Part shown: positions 55,706-64,000 of the stretch, piece after piece
How the letters are laid out: each line of letters starts with the position of its first letter
Position numbering within the stretch: the first letter of the stretch is position 1
NCBI RefSeq assembly: GCF_018474025.1
Contig: NZ_JAHCTA010000002.1
Span: forward strand, 372,562 to 436,561
DNA from: Alteromonas oceanisediminis
GTDB taxonomy: Bacteria > Pseudomonadota > Gammaproteobacteria > Enterobacterales > Alteromonadaceae
DNA: 64,000 bases
Reading direction: 5' to 3'
Notes under the pieces: generated by a model
Seen by the model: only the letters and a program-made list of their open reading frames with translations
Told to the model about the DNA's origin: nothing
Databases searched by the model: none
Position numbers and translations under genes: made by a program

Positions 55706-57118
55706 CTACCGGGTCTGGATGTCGGTGTTTGCCATATAGGCCGTAAACAAGGCCCATACTGCCTGATTCTGACGGATATCGTCGAGGTCAATTTTATCCA
55801 ATGTGTCATTGGGAGTGTGGTGGTAATCAAAGTAGTATGTGCCATCCTGACGAAGGTTAACTACCGGTACATCATATTTGGGGAGCATCGAAACATCGGG
55901 CCCACCCGTCGCCTGATTATTTCCCTGTTCGACGCCTAGCGGGGCGAGCATGCTGAATAATCTACCTGCTTGCGAGAGTCCCTGCTCACTGAACAGCGTG
56001 TCCAGCTGGTAAATTTTGCCAGCGCCGAAATCACTTTCTGCGGCAACGACGATGTTATCAAGTTGGTCTTTATTCGCGCGAACGTATTCGAAAGCACCCA
56101 CCAAACCAATCTCTTCGGCCGCGTACAAAATGACGCGTATCGTCCGTTTTGGTTGGCCGATTGTATCTTTGATTAATTTAGCCGCGGCCATCACGATACC
56201 CACACCGGCACCATCATCCAGGGCGCCTGTGCCCTCATCCCAAGAATCAAGATGTGCGGATATCAGCACTACGTCGTCGGGCTGCTCTGTTCCGATAAAC
56301 TCACCAATCACATTGTATGTGGTTTGCCAGCCAAGCTCTTTGGCCCGCATATCAACGTCTAATGTGACGGTATGACCTTGCGCAATCATTGCTTCGATAA
56401 TGTCGGCATCCGCATTAGATAGGGCACCGGCAGGAATTTTTTCAACATCGTCTGCGTAACGCATAATACCGGTATGCGCAAAGCGCGAGTTATCGGTGCC
56501 AACAGAGCGGATTAACACGGCTTGCGCCCCCAGTTTTGCTGCCTCAACCGCGCCTTGTACCCTGCCGCTAACCACAGGACCATAGCCCCGGCCAGCTTTA
56601 TCACGCGTCATACGATGATTAATAAACACAATTTTGCCATTGACCTGCTCGGGTGACAGTTGAGTGAGGTGCTCCAGCGAACTTACCATCACCACGTCAG
56701 TTTGTAGACCACCTTCGGGTGTGGCGATTGAGCCGCCTAGCGCTGTGATCACCAGAGATTGGGGAAATGGGCTGACCACCGAAGCGTCAGCGAGACCACG
56801 AGACCAATTGCGCACCCGAACTGGCTCTTTGTACACACGATCAAATCCCAGTTGGTTAAATTTGCTCTCTGCCCATGCAACGGCACGCTTATCGCCTTCG
56901 CTACCGGGAATGCGTGGGCCAACCTCGACGGTCAGCGATTTTACAATGTCATACGCCAAGTCCGACTCATTGGCAGCGCTTAATAGCTGACTAAATTCAT
57001 CGGCCTGAGGAGCCTCTGAGACTGGCATGTTTTCAGCAGGTAAAGTGCTGCTACACGCTGAAATGCCGATGCTAACAAGCGTCGCCAAAATAATGGTAAG
57101 GGAAGTGGTTGATTTCAC
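55706..57118 (-). CDS. M28-family zinc peptidase, lipoprotein
   Basis: 470 residues. The lipoprotein signal MKSTTSLTIILATLVSIGIS ends in lipobox ISAC (C22). A PA-type insert is present (about 130-260; GKIVFINHRMT). The M28 catalytic domain has the metal motif SAHLDSWDEGTGALDDGAG, AAEEIGLVGA with the catalytic Glu pair, a further Asp in AESDFGAG, and a His in FDYHHTPNDTLD. Likely an envelope-anchored aminopeptidase or carboxypeptidase (PgcP-like). Monocistronic; the gap 55553-55705 holds nothing I recognise. Confidence 0.88.
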   Translation of the reverse strand: MKSTTSLTIILATLVSIGISACSSTLPAENMPVSEAPQADEFSQLLSAANESDLAYDIVKSLTVEVGPRIPGSEGDKRAVAWAESKFNQLGFDRVYKEPVRVRNWSRGLADASVVSPFPQSLVITALGGSIATPEGGLQTDVVMVSSLEHLTQLSPEQVNGKIVFINHRMTRDKAGRGYGPVVSGRVQGAVEAAKLGAQAVLIRSVGTDNSRFAHTGIMRYADDVEKIPAGALSNADADIIEAMIAQGHTVTLDVDMRAKELGWQTTYNVIGEFIGTEQPDDVVLISAHLDSWDEGTGALDDGAGVGIVMAAAKLIKDTIGQPKRTIRVILYAAEEIGLVGAFEYVRANKDQLDNIVVAAESDFGAGKIYQLDTLFSEQGLSQAGRLFSMLAPLGVEQGNNQATGGPDVSMLPKYDVPVVNLRQDGTYYFDYHHTPNDTLDKIDLDDIRQNQAVWALFTAYMANTDIQTR

Positions 57119-57197
57119 TGCGTTATCCGAGCTGATTTATGATCCTAAATATCAGTGTATCGGAAGAGAGACTGGGGTGAAAGCGCTGATGAGGCAT

Positions 57198-57224
57198 AAA
57201 AAAAGCGCCGAAAAGGCGCTTTTT
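57198..57224 (-). terminator. Terminator of rpsT
   Basis: AAAAAGCGCC / GGCGCTTTTT (57200-57209 and 57215-57224) with a 5-nt loop. On the minus strand the stem is followed by seven T, 70 bp after the rpsT stop codon. Confidence 0.88.
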
Positions 57225-57269
57225 ACACTATTAATCACGTTATCGTAACCGTTAGGTTTCCCTGAATGG

Positions 57270-57533
57270 TTACGCTAGCGCTTTAATCTGTGCCGCAAGA
57301 CGGCTCTTGTGACGTGCCGCTTTATTCTTGTGGATCAAACCGCGAGTTGCCATACGATCAAGCACTGGCTGAGCTGCAGTAAAAGCAGTTTGCGCAGCAG
57401 CTTTGTCGCCTGATTCAATAGCCGCAACAACTTTTTTCAAGCTAGTACGGGTCATGGAGCGACGGCTGGCGTTGTGCTGACGACGCTTCTCGGCCTGAAT
57501 GGCACGTTTCTTAGCAGACTTAATGTTAGCCAA
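57270..57533 (-). CDS. rpsT: 30S ribosomal protein S20 (TTG start)
   Basis: 87 residues, exactly the E. coli S20 length, beginning [18 protein letters not shown] after the initiator. The start codon is TTG at 57531-57533 with GGGAG about 8 nt before it; frames extending upstream pass through the promoter. E. coli rpsT also uses UUG, which is part of its translational autocontrol. The product is highly basic and helical and binds 16S rRNA. Confidence 0.97.
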   Translation of the reverse strand: MANIKSAKKRAIQAEKRRQHNASRRSMTRTSLKKVVAAIESGDKAAAQTAFTAAQPVLDRMATRGLIHKNKAARHKSRLAAQIKALA

Positions 57534-57573
57534 GGTGTAACTCCCAAAAAACAGGTAAAAATTAAGGGTGCGG

Positions 57574-57602
57574 AGTGTGCCTATTTGGTATCCGAAAGTC
57601 AA
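57574..57602 (-). promoter_or_regulatory. rpsT promoter
   Basis: On the minus strand TTGACT (57597-57602), 17-bp spacer, CACACT (57574-57579), followed by a CCGC discriminator. Strong -35, weak -10. Confidence 0.45.
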
Positions 57603-57769
57603 CTGTTTTTAGGCTTTAGGTGTTGAATAAAATGAGCATACCCAGATTAGCACATTCGTACCGAAGAGTTGGGATTGGGCAAAGGAAAATTGATGCGTTG
57701 CGTTAACGAGTAAATCGCGGATAATTGGCCAGCGTTTTTCAACAATCATTGCCGCAGTGCGGAGGACAG

Positions 57770-59335
57770 GTGTCGGGTAAATTACTGCGTTCAGGGTTGA
57801 TAGTCAGTGCAATGACGCTGATATCCAGAGTTTTAGGCTTAGTGCGAGATGTGGTAATTGCCAATTTGATGGGGGCAGGCGCCGCTGCGGATGTGTTCTT
57901 CTTTGCCAATAAAATACCGAATTTTTTGCGTCGCTTGTTTGCGGAAGGCGCTTTTGCGCAGGCCTTTGTGCCAGTGTTGACCGAAGTCCATCATTCCCAA
58001 ACGAAACAGCAACAGCGTGAATTTATCGCGAAAATATCTGGCACGCTCGGTGCGATTGTGTTTGTTGTCACAGTGGTCGGTGTCATCGCTTCACCAGTGA
58101 TTACCGCGTTGTTTGGTACCGGCTGGTTTATTGATTATCTTAATGATGAGCCTGATGGGGCAAAGTTTGAACTCGCATCCACTCTATTGAAGATAACGTT
58201 TCCGTATCTGGCTTTTGTCACCTTAGTGGGCGTGTCGGGTGCCGTGCTCAATACACTCAACCGGTTTGCTGTCGCTGCGTTCACGCCAGTACTGCTCAAT
58301 GTGAGTATCATCGGTAGCGCAATCTATCTTGCGCCCGTTTTTGAACAACCCGCGTTTGCGCTAGCCTGGGGGGTTTTTCTTGGTGGTGTGGTACAACTCG
58401 CATTCCAAATCCCTTTTTTGTGGCAAGCCGGTTGCCTAGTTAAACCGCAGTGGGGCTGGCACCATCCGCAAGTTGTTAAAGTTCGCCAGCTAATGATACC
58501 GGCACTCTTTGGTGTGAGTGTCAGCCAAATAAACTTGTTGCTGGACACCTTTATCGCCAGTTTCTTGGTCACCGGCTCGATCAGTTGGTTGTACTATTCT
58601 GATCGGCTGCTGGAGTTTCCGTTAGGTCTGTTTGGCATTGCTATTGCGACTGTGATCCTTCCCACACTTTCGCGTGATCATGTCAGTGCAAATACGCACG
58701 GTTTTGCACGCAATATGGATTGGGCGGTGCGTATGGTGTGCTTTTTGGGGATCCCGGCTGCCACGGGCTTATTCGTATTAGCTAAGCCTATTTTAATCGT
58801 TATTTTCCAGCGTGGTGAATTCAGCTACCAAACCGCTGAAATGGCGTCTTACAGCTTAATGGCGTACAGCACCGGGCTATTGAGTTTTATGCTGGTCAAG
58901 GTGTTAGCGCCGGGATTTTTCTCGCGGCAGGACACCAAAACACCGGTAAAATTTGGCATTTGGGCTATGGCGGCAAACATGTTGTTGAATGTCATCTTTG
59001 CGATACCTTACGGTTACGTGGGTCTTGCCATCGCGACAAGTCTGTCAGCAACGCTAAATGCTGGGCTACTGTACGTTGCGTTGGTAAAACAGGGCGTTTT
59101 CAACCTATCGCGGCAAACGTTGGTGTTTATCGCTAAGGTCGTCATTGCCTCGGCCACAATGGCGGCTTTTGTACTGCACCAAAACACACAAAACTGGCAG
59201 ACGATGTCTGAGCCTCAGCGTGTTCTTGAATTAACGTATCTCATCGTCGGGAGTGCAGTGGTATTTATCGTCGCAAGTCTGATTGTGGGGCTGCGCCCGT
59301 GGCAACTCTTACAAAAAGCCAAGCCTGTGACGTAA
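57770..59335 (+). CDS. murJ: Lipid II flippase MurJ
   Basis: Polytopic MOP-superfamily flippase that moves lipid II across the inner membrane. The GTG at 57770 (GGAGGA upstream) gives MSGKLLRSGLIVSAMTLISR and 521 residues (E. coli 511); a TTG at 57725 would add an unusual 15 residues. Family motifs include SRVLGLVRDVVIA, NKIPNFLRRLFAEGAFAQAFVP and LLDTFIASFL; 14 transmembrane helices are expected. Divergent from rpsT, as in related genomes. Confidence 0.96.
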   Translation: MSGKLLRSGLIVSAMTLISRVLGLVRDVVIANLMGAGAAADVFFFANKIPNFLRRLFAEGAFAQAFVPVLTEVHHSQTKQQQREFIAKISGTLGAIVFVVTVVGVIASPVITALFGTGWFIDYLNDEPDGAKFELASTLLKITFPYLAFVTLVGVSGAVLNTLNRFAVAAFTPVLLNVSIIGSAIYLAPVFEQPAFALAWGVFLGGVVQLAFQIPFLWQAGCLVKPQWGWHHPQVVKVRQLMIPALFGVSVSQINLLLDTFIASFLVTGSISWLYYSDRLLEFPLGLFGIAIATVILPTLSRDHVSANTHGFARNMDWAVRMVCFLGIPAATGLFVLAKPILIVIFQRGEFSYQTAEMASYSLMAYSTGLLSFMLVKVLAPGFFSRQDTKTPVKFGIWAMAANMLLNVIFAIPYGYVGLAIATSLSATLNAGLLYVALVKQGVFNLSRQTLVFIAKVVIASATMAAFVLHQNTQNWQTMSEPQRVLELTYLIVGSAVVFIVASLIVGLRPWQLLQKAKPVT

Positions 59336-59373
59336 GTGCAGCGAAATGGCGCTCACTAAACCTGCCATTGTCG

Positions 59374-59402
59374 TTGGTATTCAGCCTAAGGTCGTCTATA
59401 AT
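59374..59402 (+). promoter_or_regulatory. Promoter of the ribF-ileS-lspA-fkpB operon
   Basis: TTGGTA (59374-59379), 17-bp spacer and perfect TATAAT (59397-59402), 52 bp before the ribF start codon. Confidence 0.7.
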
Positions 59403-59454
59403 CGCGAGCTTTGTTATTTGATCATAGACACAGAACGTTTGGAGAATCGGTAGC

Positions 59455-60384
59455 GTGGAGCTTGTTCAGGGTTTACACAATCTGCGAGATAAGCATCGGG
59501 GATGTGTATTAACCATTGGGAAATTCGATGGCGTTCACCTAGGTCACCAAGCCGTGCTTTCGCAGCTCATCGTGCAGGCACGCGAGCGCAATCTGCCGGC
59601 AACGGTGATGGTATTTGAGCCCCAGCCAGAAGAAGTCTTTTTTCCCAACAAAGCACCCGCCCGGCTGAGCACACTGCGCGATAAGTATCGGGCGTTGCAA
59701 GCGTTGGGAATTGATAGGCTTGTGTGTGTTAAATTCAACGCAGCGTTTGCTGAGCAGTCTCCCCAGCATTTTATTGATGATCTGTTGGTTGACCGATTGG
59801 GCGTTGAGTTTTTGGTGGTGGGCGATGACTTTCGGTTTGGGAAAGCGCGTGAGGGCGATTTTGCCATGTTGGCAAAAGCAGGGTTGCGCGCTGGCTTCAC
59901 AGTCGTTAACACGCAAAGCTTTCGTGTTGAGGATTGTCGCATCAGTTCTACAGCCATTCGTCAGGCTCTGCAAGCCGGTAATTTTGACTACGCTGAGCAA
60001 ATGTTGGGGCGGCCTTTTTCCATTACAGGGAAAGTGGTTCATGGCGAAAAACGCGGCAGAACGATCGGCTTTCCGACCGCAAATGTGCTTCTGAAGCGGT
60101 TGCACACGCCAATAAACGGCGTGTTCGCGGTGCGTGTTGACGTGAGTGGTTCGCAGTACGCCGGTGTTGCCAACATCGGTCACAGGCCAACGGTGCACGG
60201 CACGCGTTCGCAACTTGAAGTGCATCTGTTTGATTTCGATGCACGGTTATACGGGCAAACCATCGCGGTTATTCCTACGGCGAAAATCCGTGAAGAACAA
60301 AAATTCGAGTCATTCGATCTGCTTAAAGCGCAGATCGTGAATGACGCGCAGCAGGCTAAAGTGTTGCTGCAGTCGGCAACTTAA
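59455..60384 (+). CDS. ribF: Bifunctional riboflavin kinase/FAD synthetase
   Basis: Converts riboflavin to FMN and FAD. 309 residues (E. coli 313), GTG start with GGAGAATCGGTA before it. The N-terminal FMN adenylyltransferase has [13 protein letters not shown] and [25 protein letters not shown]. The C-terminal riboflavin kinase has [11 protein letters not shown] and the [10 protein letters not shown] motif. ileS begins 19 bp later. Confidence 0.97.
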   Translation: MELVQGLHNLRDKHRGCVLTIGKFDGVHLGHQAVLSQLIVQARERNLPATVMVFEPQPEEVFFPNKAPARLSTLRDKYRALQALGIDRLVCVKFNAAFAEQSPQHFIDDLLVDRLGVEFLVVGDDFRFGKAREGDFAMLAKAGLRAGFTVVNTQSFRVEDCRISSTAIRQALQAGNFDYAEQMLGRPFSITGKVVHGEKRGRTIGFPTANVLLKRLHTPINGVFAVRVDVSGSQYAGVANIGHRPTVHGTRSQLEVHLFDFDARLYGQTIAVIPTAKIREEQKFESFDLLKAQIVNDAQQAKVLLQSAT

Positions 60385-60403
60385 CCATTGGAACAAGCAA
60401 TTC

Positions 60404-63229
60404 ATGAGCCATTATAAGGACACCCTTAATTTACCTGATACGGCATTCCCAATGCGAGGCAATCTAGCTCAGCGTGAGCCAGAAATGCTCAAAGCATGGC
60501 AAGAAAAAAAGCTTTATCAACAAATTCGTGAAGCTAGGCAGGGCGCTAAACCCTTTATTTTGCACGATGGCCCTCCTTATGCGAATGGCAGTATTCACAT
60601 TGGCCATGCGGTCAATAAGATCCTTAAAGATGTGATCGTAAAGTCAAAGACACTGTCGGGCTTCGATGCTCCCTATGTACCCGGTTGGGACTGCCACGGT
60701 CTACCCATCGAGTTAATGGTTGAGAAGAAAGTCGGTAAGCCCGGGCACAAGGTGACGCCTGCGGTTTTCCGTGCGCAGTGCCGCGATTATGCGCAGAAGC
60801 AAATCGACGGACAAATGCAGGATTTCATCCGTTTAGGTGTTTTTGGCGATTGGGCTAATCCGTACAAAACCATGGATTTTAGTTCTGAGGCGAACATCGT
60901 GCGTGCCTTAGCAAAAATTGTTCAAAACGGTCATGTTGAGAAAGGTTTTAAACCCGTTCATTGGTGTACAGATTGTGGATCGGCATTGGCAGAAGCGGAA
61001 GTTGAGTACAAAGACAAAATTTCCCCCGCTATTGATGTGGCATTCCCGTTAGCCGATGTCGATGCTTTTGCTACTGCTTTCGGTGTTGAAGAAGCCACCC
61101 TGACTCAGGGTAAAGCGGCATTAGTTATTTGGACGACGACGCCGTGGACCATCCCTGCGAACCGCGCCGTATCGCTACACCCTACATTGTCTTATGCGCT
61201 AGTGAACGTGCGCGCGCAAGGTGAAGAGCGGTTAATGGTGATGGCTGAAGAGTTAATCGAGAGCTGTATGTCGCGTTACAATGCACAGGCATACGATGTG
61301 GTGGCAGTGTGTGAAGGTCAGGCGTTGGATAAATGCCAACTTCAACATCCGTTATTTGATCTGCAAGTCCCGGTCATTTTGGGGGAACACGTTACCACTG
61401 ATTCAGGTACCGGTTGCGTGCACACCGCGCCAGCTCACGGTGTCGACGATTTCAATGTCGGTAAACAGTATGGTATTGAAGTGTACAACCCTGTCGGCAG
61501 CAATGGTGTTTATTTACCGGGCACGCCGATGTTTGAAGGCCAGTTTGTTTTCAAAGCCAACGCCGGTATCACTGAAGCGCTGCGTGATGCAGGTAATCTT
61601 GTCTTACATGTGGAATACGAGCATAGCTATCCGCATTGCTGGCGTCATAAAACACCCATAATTTTTCGCGCCACGCCGCAGTGGTTTATCAGTATGGACA
61701 AAAAAGGGCTGCGTCAAGATTCAATCACTGAAATCCGCAACACGGAATGGATACCTGCCTGGGGTGAGAGCCGGATTGAAAAAATGGTTGAAGGGCGCCC
61801 TGACTGGTGTATATCGCGTCAGCGCACGTGGGGTGTACCGATCCCGCTTTATATTCATAAAGTGACTGGTGAGCTTCATCCCGATTGCGGCGCATTGATG
61901 GAGAAAGTGGCACAGGAAATCGAAAAAATCGGTATTCAAGCGTGGTGGGATATCGACGATGCTGAACTGCTTGGTAGCGACGCAGCAGATTACGAGAAAG
62001 TCACCGATACGCTGGATGTGTGGTTTGACTCAGGGGTAACTCATCATTTTGTTGTGGATTGTCGGGATGATATTCCCGCTCCGGCCGACTTATATCTGGA
62101 AGGCTCTGACCAACATCGTGGCTGGTTTATGTCGTCATTGATGACCTCAGTCGCGATGCATGACCATGCACCTTACAAGCAAGTGCTAACGCATGGTTTC
62201 ACGGTTGATGCGCACGGACGGAAAATGTCTAAATCGATTGGTAATGTGGTTGCGCCTCAAGACGTCACGAACAAGTTAGGCGCGGACATTTTGCGGTTAT
62301 GGGTGGCATCGACTGATTATCGCAGTGAAATGACAGTGTCTGACGAAATTTTGAAACGCTCTGCAGACGCGTATCGTCGTATTCGCAATACATCTCGTTT
62401 TTTACTGGCCAATCTAAACGGGTTCGATCCTGCTACTGATCTGGTCCCCGCCGAAAAAATGGTCGCATTGGATCTGTGGGCAGTGCAGCGAGCCGCAGAG
62501 GTTCAATGCAGTATAATTGCCGCGTACGATAAGTATGACTTACTCGATGTTACGCAGACACTCATGCAGTTCTGTTCCATCGAAATGGGCAGTTTTTATC
62601 TAGACATTATTAAAGATCGGCAATACACCGCCAAGACGGATGGCCTTGCTCGTCGTTCGTGTCAAACCGCGTTGTATCATATTGTTGAGGCTTTGGTTCG
62701 CTGGATGGCGCCAATCATGAGTTTCACTGCACAGGAAGTCTGGCAATCGATGCCCGGTCAGCGTAGTGAGTTTGTGTTTACCGGCGAGTGGTATGATGCG
62801 CTGGATAGTTCAACTGATAACACATTGGACAATGCATTCTGGCAGCGCGTGATGAAAGTGAAAACGGCGGTCAACAAAGCGTTGGAGTCTGCGCGTAAAC
62901 AGGGTGAACTGGGCGGCTCACTGGAGGCCGATGTGACCTTGCATGTGTCGCCTTCACTCCAGCAGACTTTAAGTCAACTGGAGAATGAATTGCGCTTTGT
63001 GCTAATTTGCTCAACGGTGACGTTAACGCCAGCGAGTGATGCTCCAACCGGAGTCGAGCCTACGGATGTAGAAGGCTTGTGGGTGAGCGTATCGAAAACC
63101 AGCAATGATAAGTGTGTGCGTTGTTGGCACCATACTGCTGACGTGGGTTCTCATGAGGCACATCCTGAATTGTGTGGGCGTTGCGTTGATAATATCGATG
63201 GTCACGGTGAAGAGCGTCAATATGCTTAA
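60404..63229 (+). CDS. ileS: Isoleucyl-tRNA synthetase
   Basis: Class I synthetase. The ATG at 60404 ([19 protein letters not shown]) gives 941 residues (E. coli 938); an earlier frame start lies inside ribF. HIGH motif is [11 protein letters not shown], the KMSKS loop is [10 protein letters not shown], and the CP1 editing domain has [13 protein letters not shown]. The C-terminal zinc site has CVRCW and CGRCVDN. Overlaps lspA by 8 bp. Confidence 0.98.
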   Translation: MSHYKDTLNLPDTAFPMRGNLAQREPEMLKAWQEKKLYQQIREARQGAKPFILHDGPPYANGSIHIGHAVNKILKDVIVKSKTLSGFDAPYVPGWDCHGLPIELMVEKKVGKPGHKVTPAVFRAQCRDYAQKQIDGQMQDFIRLGVFGDWANPYKTMDFSSEANIVRALAKIVQNGHVEKGFKPVHWCTDCGSALAEAEVEYKDKISPAIDVAFPLADVDAFATAFGVEEATLTQGKAALVIWTTTPWTIPANRAVSLHPTLSYALVNVRAQGEERLMVMAEELIESCMSRYNAQAYDVVAVCEGQALDKCQLQHPLFDLQVPVILGEHVTTDSGTGCVHTAPAHGVDDFNVGKQYGIEVYNPVGSNGVYLPGTPMFEGQFVFKANAGITEALRDAGNLVLHVEYEHSYPHCWRHKTPIIFRATPQWFISMDKKGLRQDSITEIRNTEWIPAWGESRIEKMVEGRPDWCISRQRTWGVPIPLYIHKVTGELHPDCGALMEKVAQEIEKIGIQAWWDIDDAELLGSDAADYEKVTDTLDVWFDSGVTHHFVVDCRDDIPAPADLYLEGSDQHRGWFMSSLMTSVAMHDHAPYKQVLTHGFTVDAHGRKMSKSIGNVVAPQDVTNKLGADILRLWVASTDYRSEMTVSDEILKRSADAYRRIRNTSRFLLANLNGFDPATDLVPAEKMVALDLWAVQRAAEVQCSIIAAYDKYDLLDVTQTLMQFCSIEMGSFYLDIIKDRQYTAKTDGLARRSCQTALYHIVEALVRWMAPIMSFTAQEVWQSMPGQRSEFVFTGEWYDALDSSTDNTLDNAFWQRVMKVKTAVNKALESARKQGELGGSLEADVTLHVSPSLQQTLSQLENELRFVLICSTVTLTPASDAPTGVEPTDVEGLWVSVSKTSNDKCVRCWHHTADVGSHEAHPELCGRCVDNIDGHGEERQYA

Positions 63230-63725
63230 TACTTTCAAGATTTCGGGCCTGCGCTTTTTATGGTTGACGCTGATTGTTGTTATTCTCGATCAGTGGACCA
63301 AGTATGCTGTTGTTGACGCGATGCAATTGTACGAGTCGATACAATTGACCGGCTTTTTTAACCTGACCTATGTGCATAATTACGGTGCCGCTTTTAGTTT
63401 CCTGCATGACGCAGGCGGGTGGCAGCGGTGGTTTTTTACGGTGATTGGTGCAGTGGTGAGTGCACTGATACTGTATTGGTTACGTCAAACCTCACGTGAG
63501 CAAGTGCGTTTGCCCGTCGCGTTTTGTCTGATATTGGGCGGGGCGATTGGCAACGTTTATGATCGTCTGGCACATGGTTACGTAATAGATTTTCTCGACT
63601 TTTATTATCAGCAGTGGCATTGGCCAGCGTTCAATGTAGCCGACAGCGCGATTTTTGTGGGTGCAGCATTGCTTATCATCGATATGATTTTCGCGCCTGA
63701 TGAAAAGTCCGCTTCAGCGTCATAG
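63222..63725 (+). CDS. lspA: Lipoprotein signal peptidase II
   Basis: Aspartyl membrane peptidase that removes signal peptides from diacylated prolipoproteins, such as those encoded at 4432, 6818, 12116 and 57118. 167 residues (E. coli 164), four transmembrane helices. The catalytic dyad is D123 ([14 protein letters not shown]) and D141 (FNVADSAIF). The ATG at 63222 overlaps the ileS stop; a GTG 15 bp upstream is possible. Confidence 0.96.
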   Translation: MLNTFKISGLRFLWLTLIVVILDQWTKYAVVDAMQLYESIQLTGFFNLTYVHNYGAAFSFLHDAGGWQRWFFTVIGAVVSALILYWLRQTSREQVRLPVAFCLILGGAIGNVYDRLAHGYVIDFLDFYYQQWHWPAFNVADSAIFVGAALLIIDMIFAPDEKSASAS

Positions 63726-63752
63726 TGCAGCGATAATCCTAAAGGTATACGT

Positions 63753-64000
63753 ATGAGTAACAATGTGATCAATCAAACCAGCGAAGTGCTGATGCACTTT
63801 GATTTGAAATTAGAAGACGGATCTGCGGCTGATAGTACGCGGGTGAACAACAAACCTGCCAAATTAGTCATGGGTGATGGCAGCCTGACCCCCAATTTTG
63901 AAGCGTGCCTACTGGGTTTAAAGGAGGGCGAGAAGAAAGCCTTTACGCTTAAGGCAGAGGATGCATTTGGTCAGCCAAACCCAGATAACATATACTACGT
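63753..64000 (+). CDS. fkpB: FKBP-type peptidyl-prolyl isomerase FkpB/SlpA (3' end outside window)
   Basis: First 82 codons of a SlyD/FkpB-like isomerase: MSNNVINQTSEVLMHFDLKL, then DGSAADST, GDGSLTPNFEACLLGLKEGE and EDAFGQPNPDNIYYV, which follow E. coli FkpB closely. 27 bp after lspA with AAAGGTATAC as ribosome site; gene order ileS-lspA-fkpB (then ispH in E. coli) supports the call. Confidence 0.95.
   Translation, partial: MSNNVINQTSEVLMHFDLKLEDGSAADSTRVNNKPAKLVMGDGSLTPNFEACLLGLKEGEKKAFTLKAEDAFGQPNPDNIYY

Overview
The window is 64 kb of bacterial chromosome from a gammaproteobacterium, most likely a marine member of the Alteromonadales or a close relative. This is inferred from gene order and protein resemblance (isc operon, rlmN-pilW-rodZ-ispG-hisS-yfgM-bamB-der, guaB-guaA, tig-clpP-clpX-lon-hupB-ppiD, rpsT/murJ/ribF-ileS-lspA-fkpB); a species cannot be named from the sequence alone. 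Almost all of it is core genome with dense coding, short intergenic gaps and clear Shine-Dalgarno sites.

Layout. 1-4995: Fe-S cluster assembly operon (iscS partial, iscU, iscA, hscB, hscA, fdx), followed by a SYLF-domain lipoprotein where iscX often lies. 5094-14811: ndk, then an envelope, tRNA and ribosome cluster (rlmN, pilW with a C-terminal LysM domain, rodZ, ispG, hisS, yfgM, bamB, der). 14817-20517: an exported protein of unknown function and xseA on the minus strand, divergent from guaB-guaA. 20563-28650: an iodotyrosine-deiodinase-like flavoprotein, a structured inverted-repeat element, a chemoreceptor, a histone-deacetylase-like hydrolase, phospholipase A, a metallo-beta-lactamase-fold protein, proS and trmO. 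28936-33457: a GldA/GldF/GldG-like ABC system with a DUF4340 protein. 33465-34911: a DUF1415 protein and folD.

34963-39149 is the accessory part. It holds a candidate class II microcin precursor with a double-glycine leader, a two-helix small membrane protein behind it that could be its immunity protein, a tRNA operon (Pro-Arg-His-Leu-Pro) with an identical duplicated tRNA-Pro, a five-copy repeat family (three copies in tandem with a 263-bp period), a VapBC toxin-antitoxin pair between the repeats, and small unknown membrane proteins. No microcin export genes (C39-peptidase ABC transporter, HlyD-type adaptor) are in the window.

39127-49124: csaA, then the protein quality-control block tig-clpP-clpX-lon-hupB-ppiD; lon has a good heat-shock (sigma-32) type promoter. 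49179-57118: dapE, a TonB-dependent siderophore receptor with a Fur-box-like operator, a PlsC-GNAT fusion resembling the ornithine-lipid synthase OlsF, an LpxH-like metallophosphatase and an M28 peptidase lipoprotein. 57270-64000: rpsT (with a UUG start), murJ, and ribF-ileS-lspA-fkpB, the last gene running off the end.
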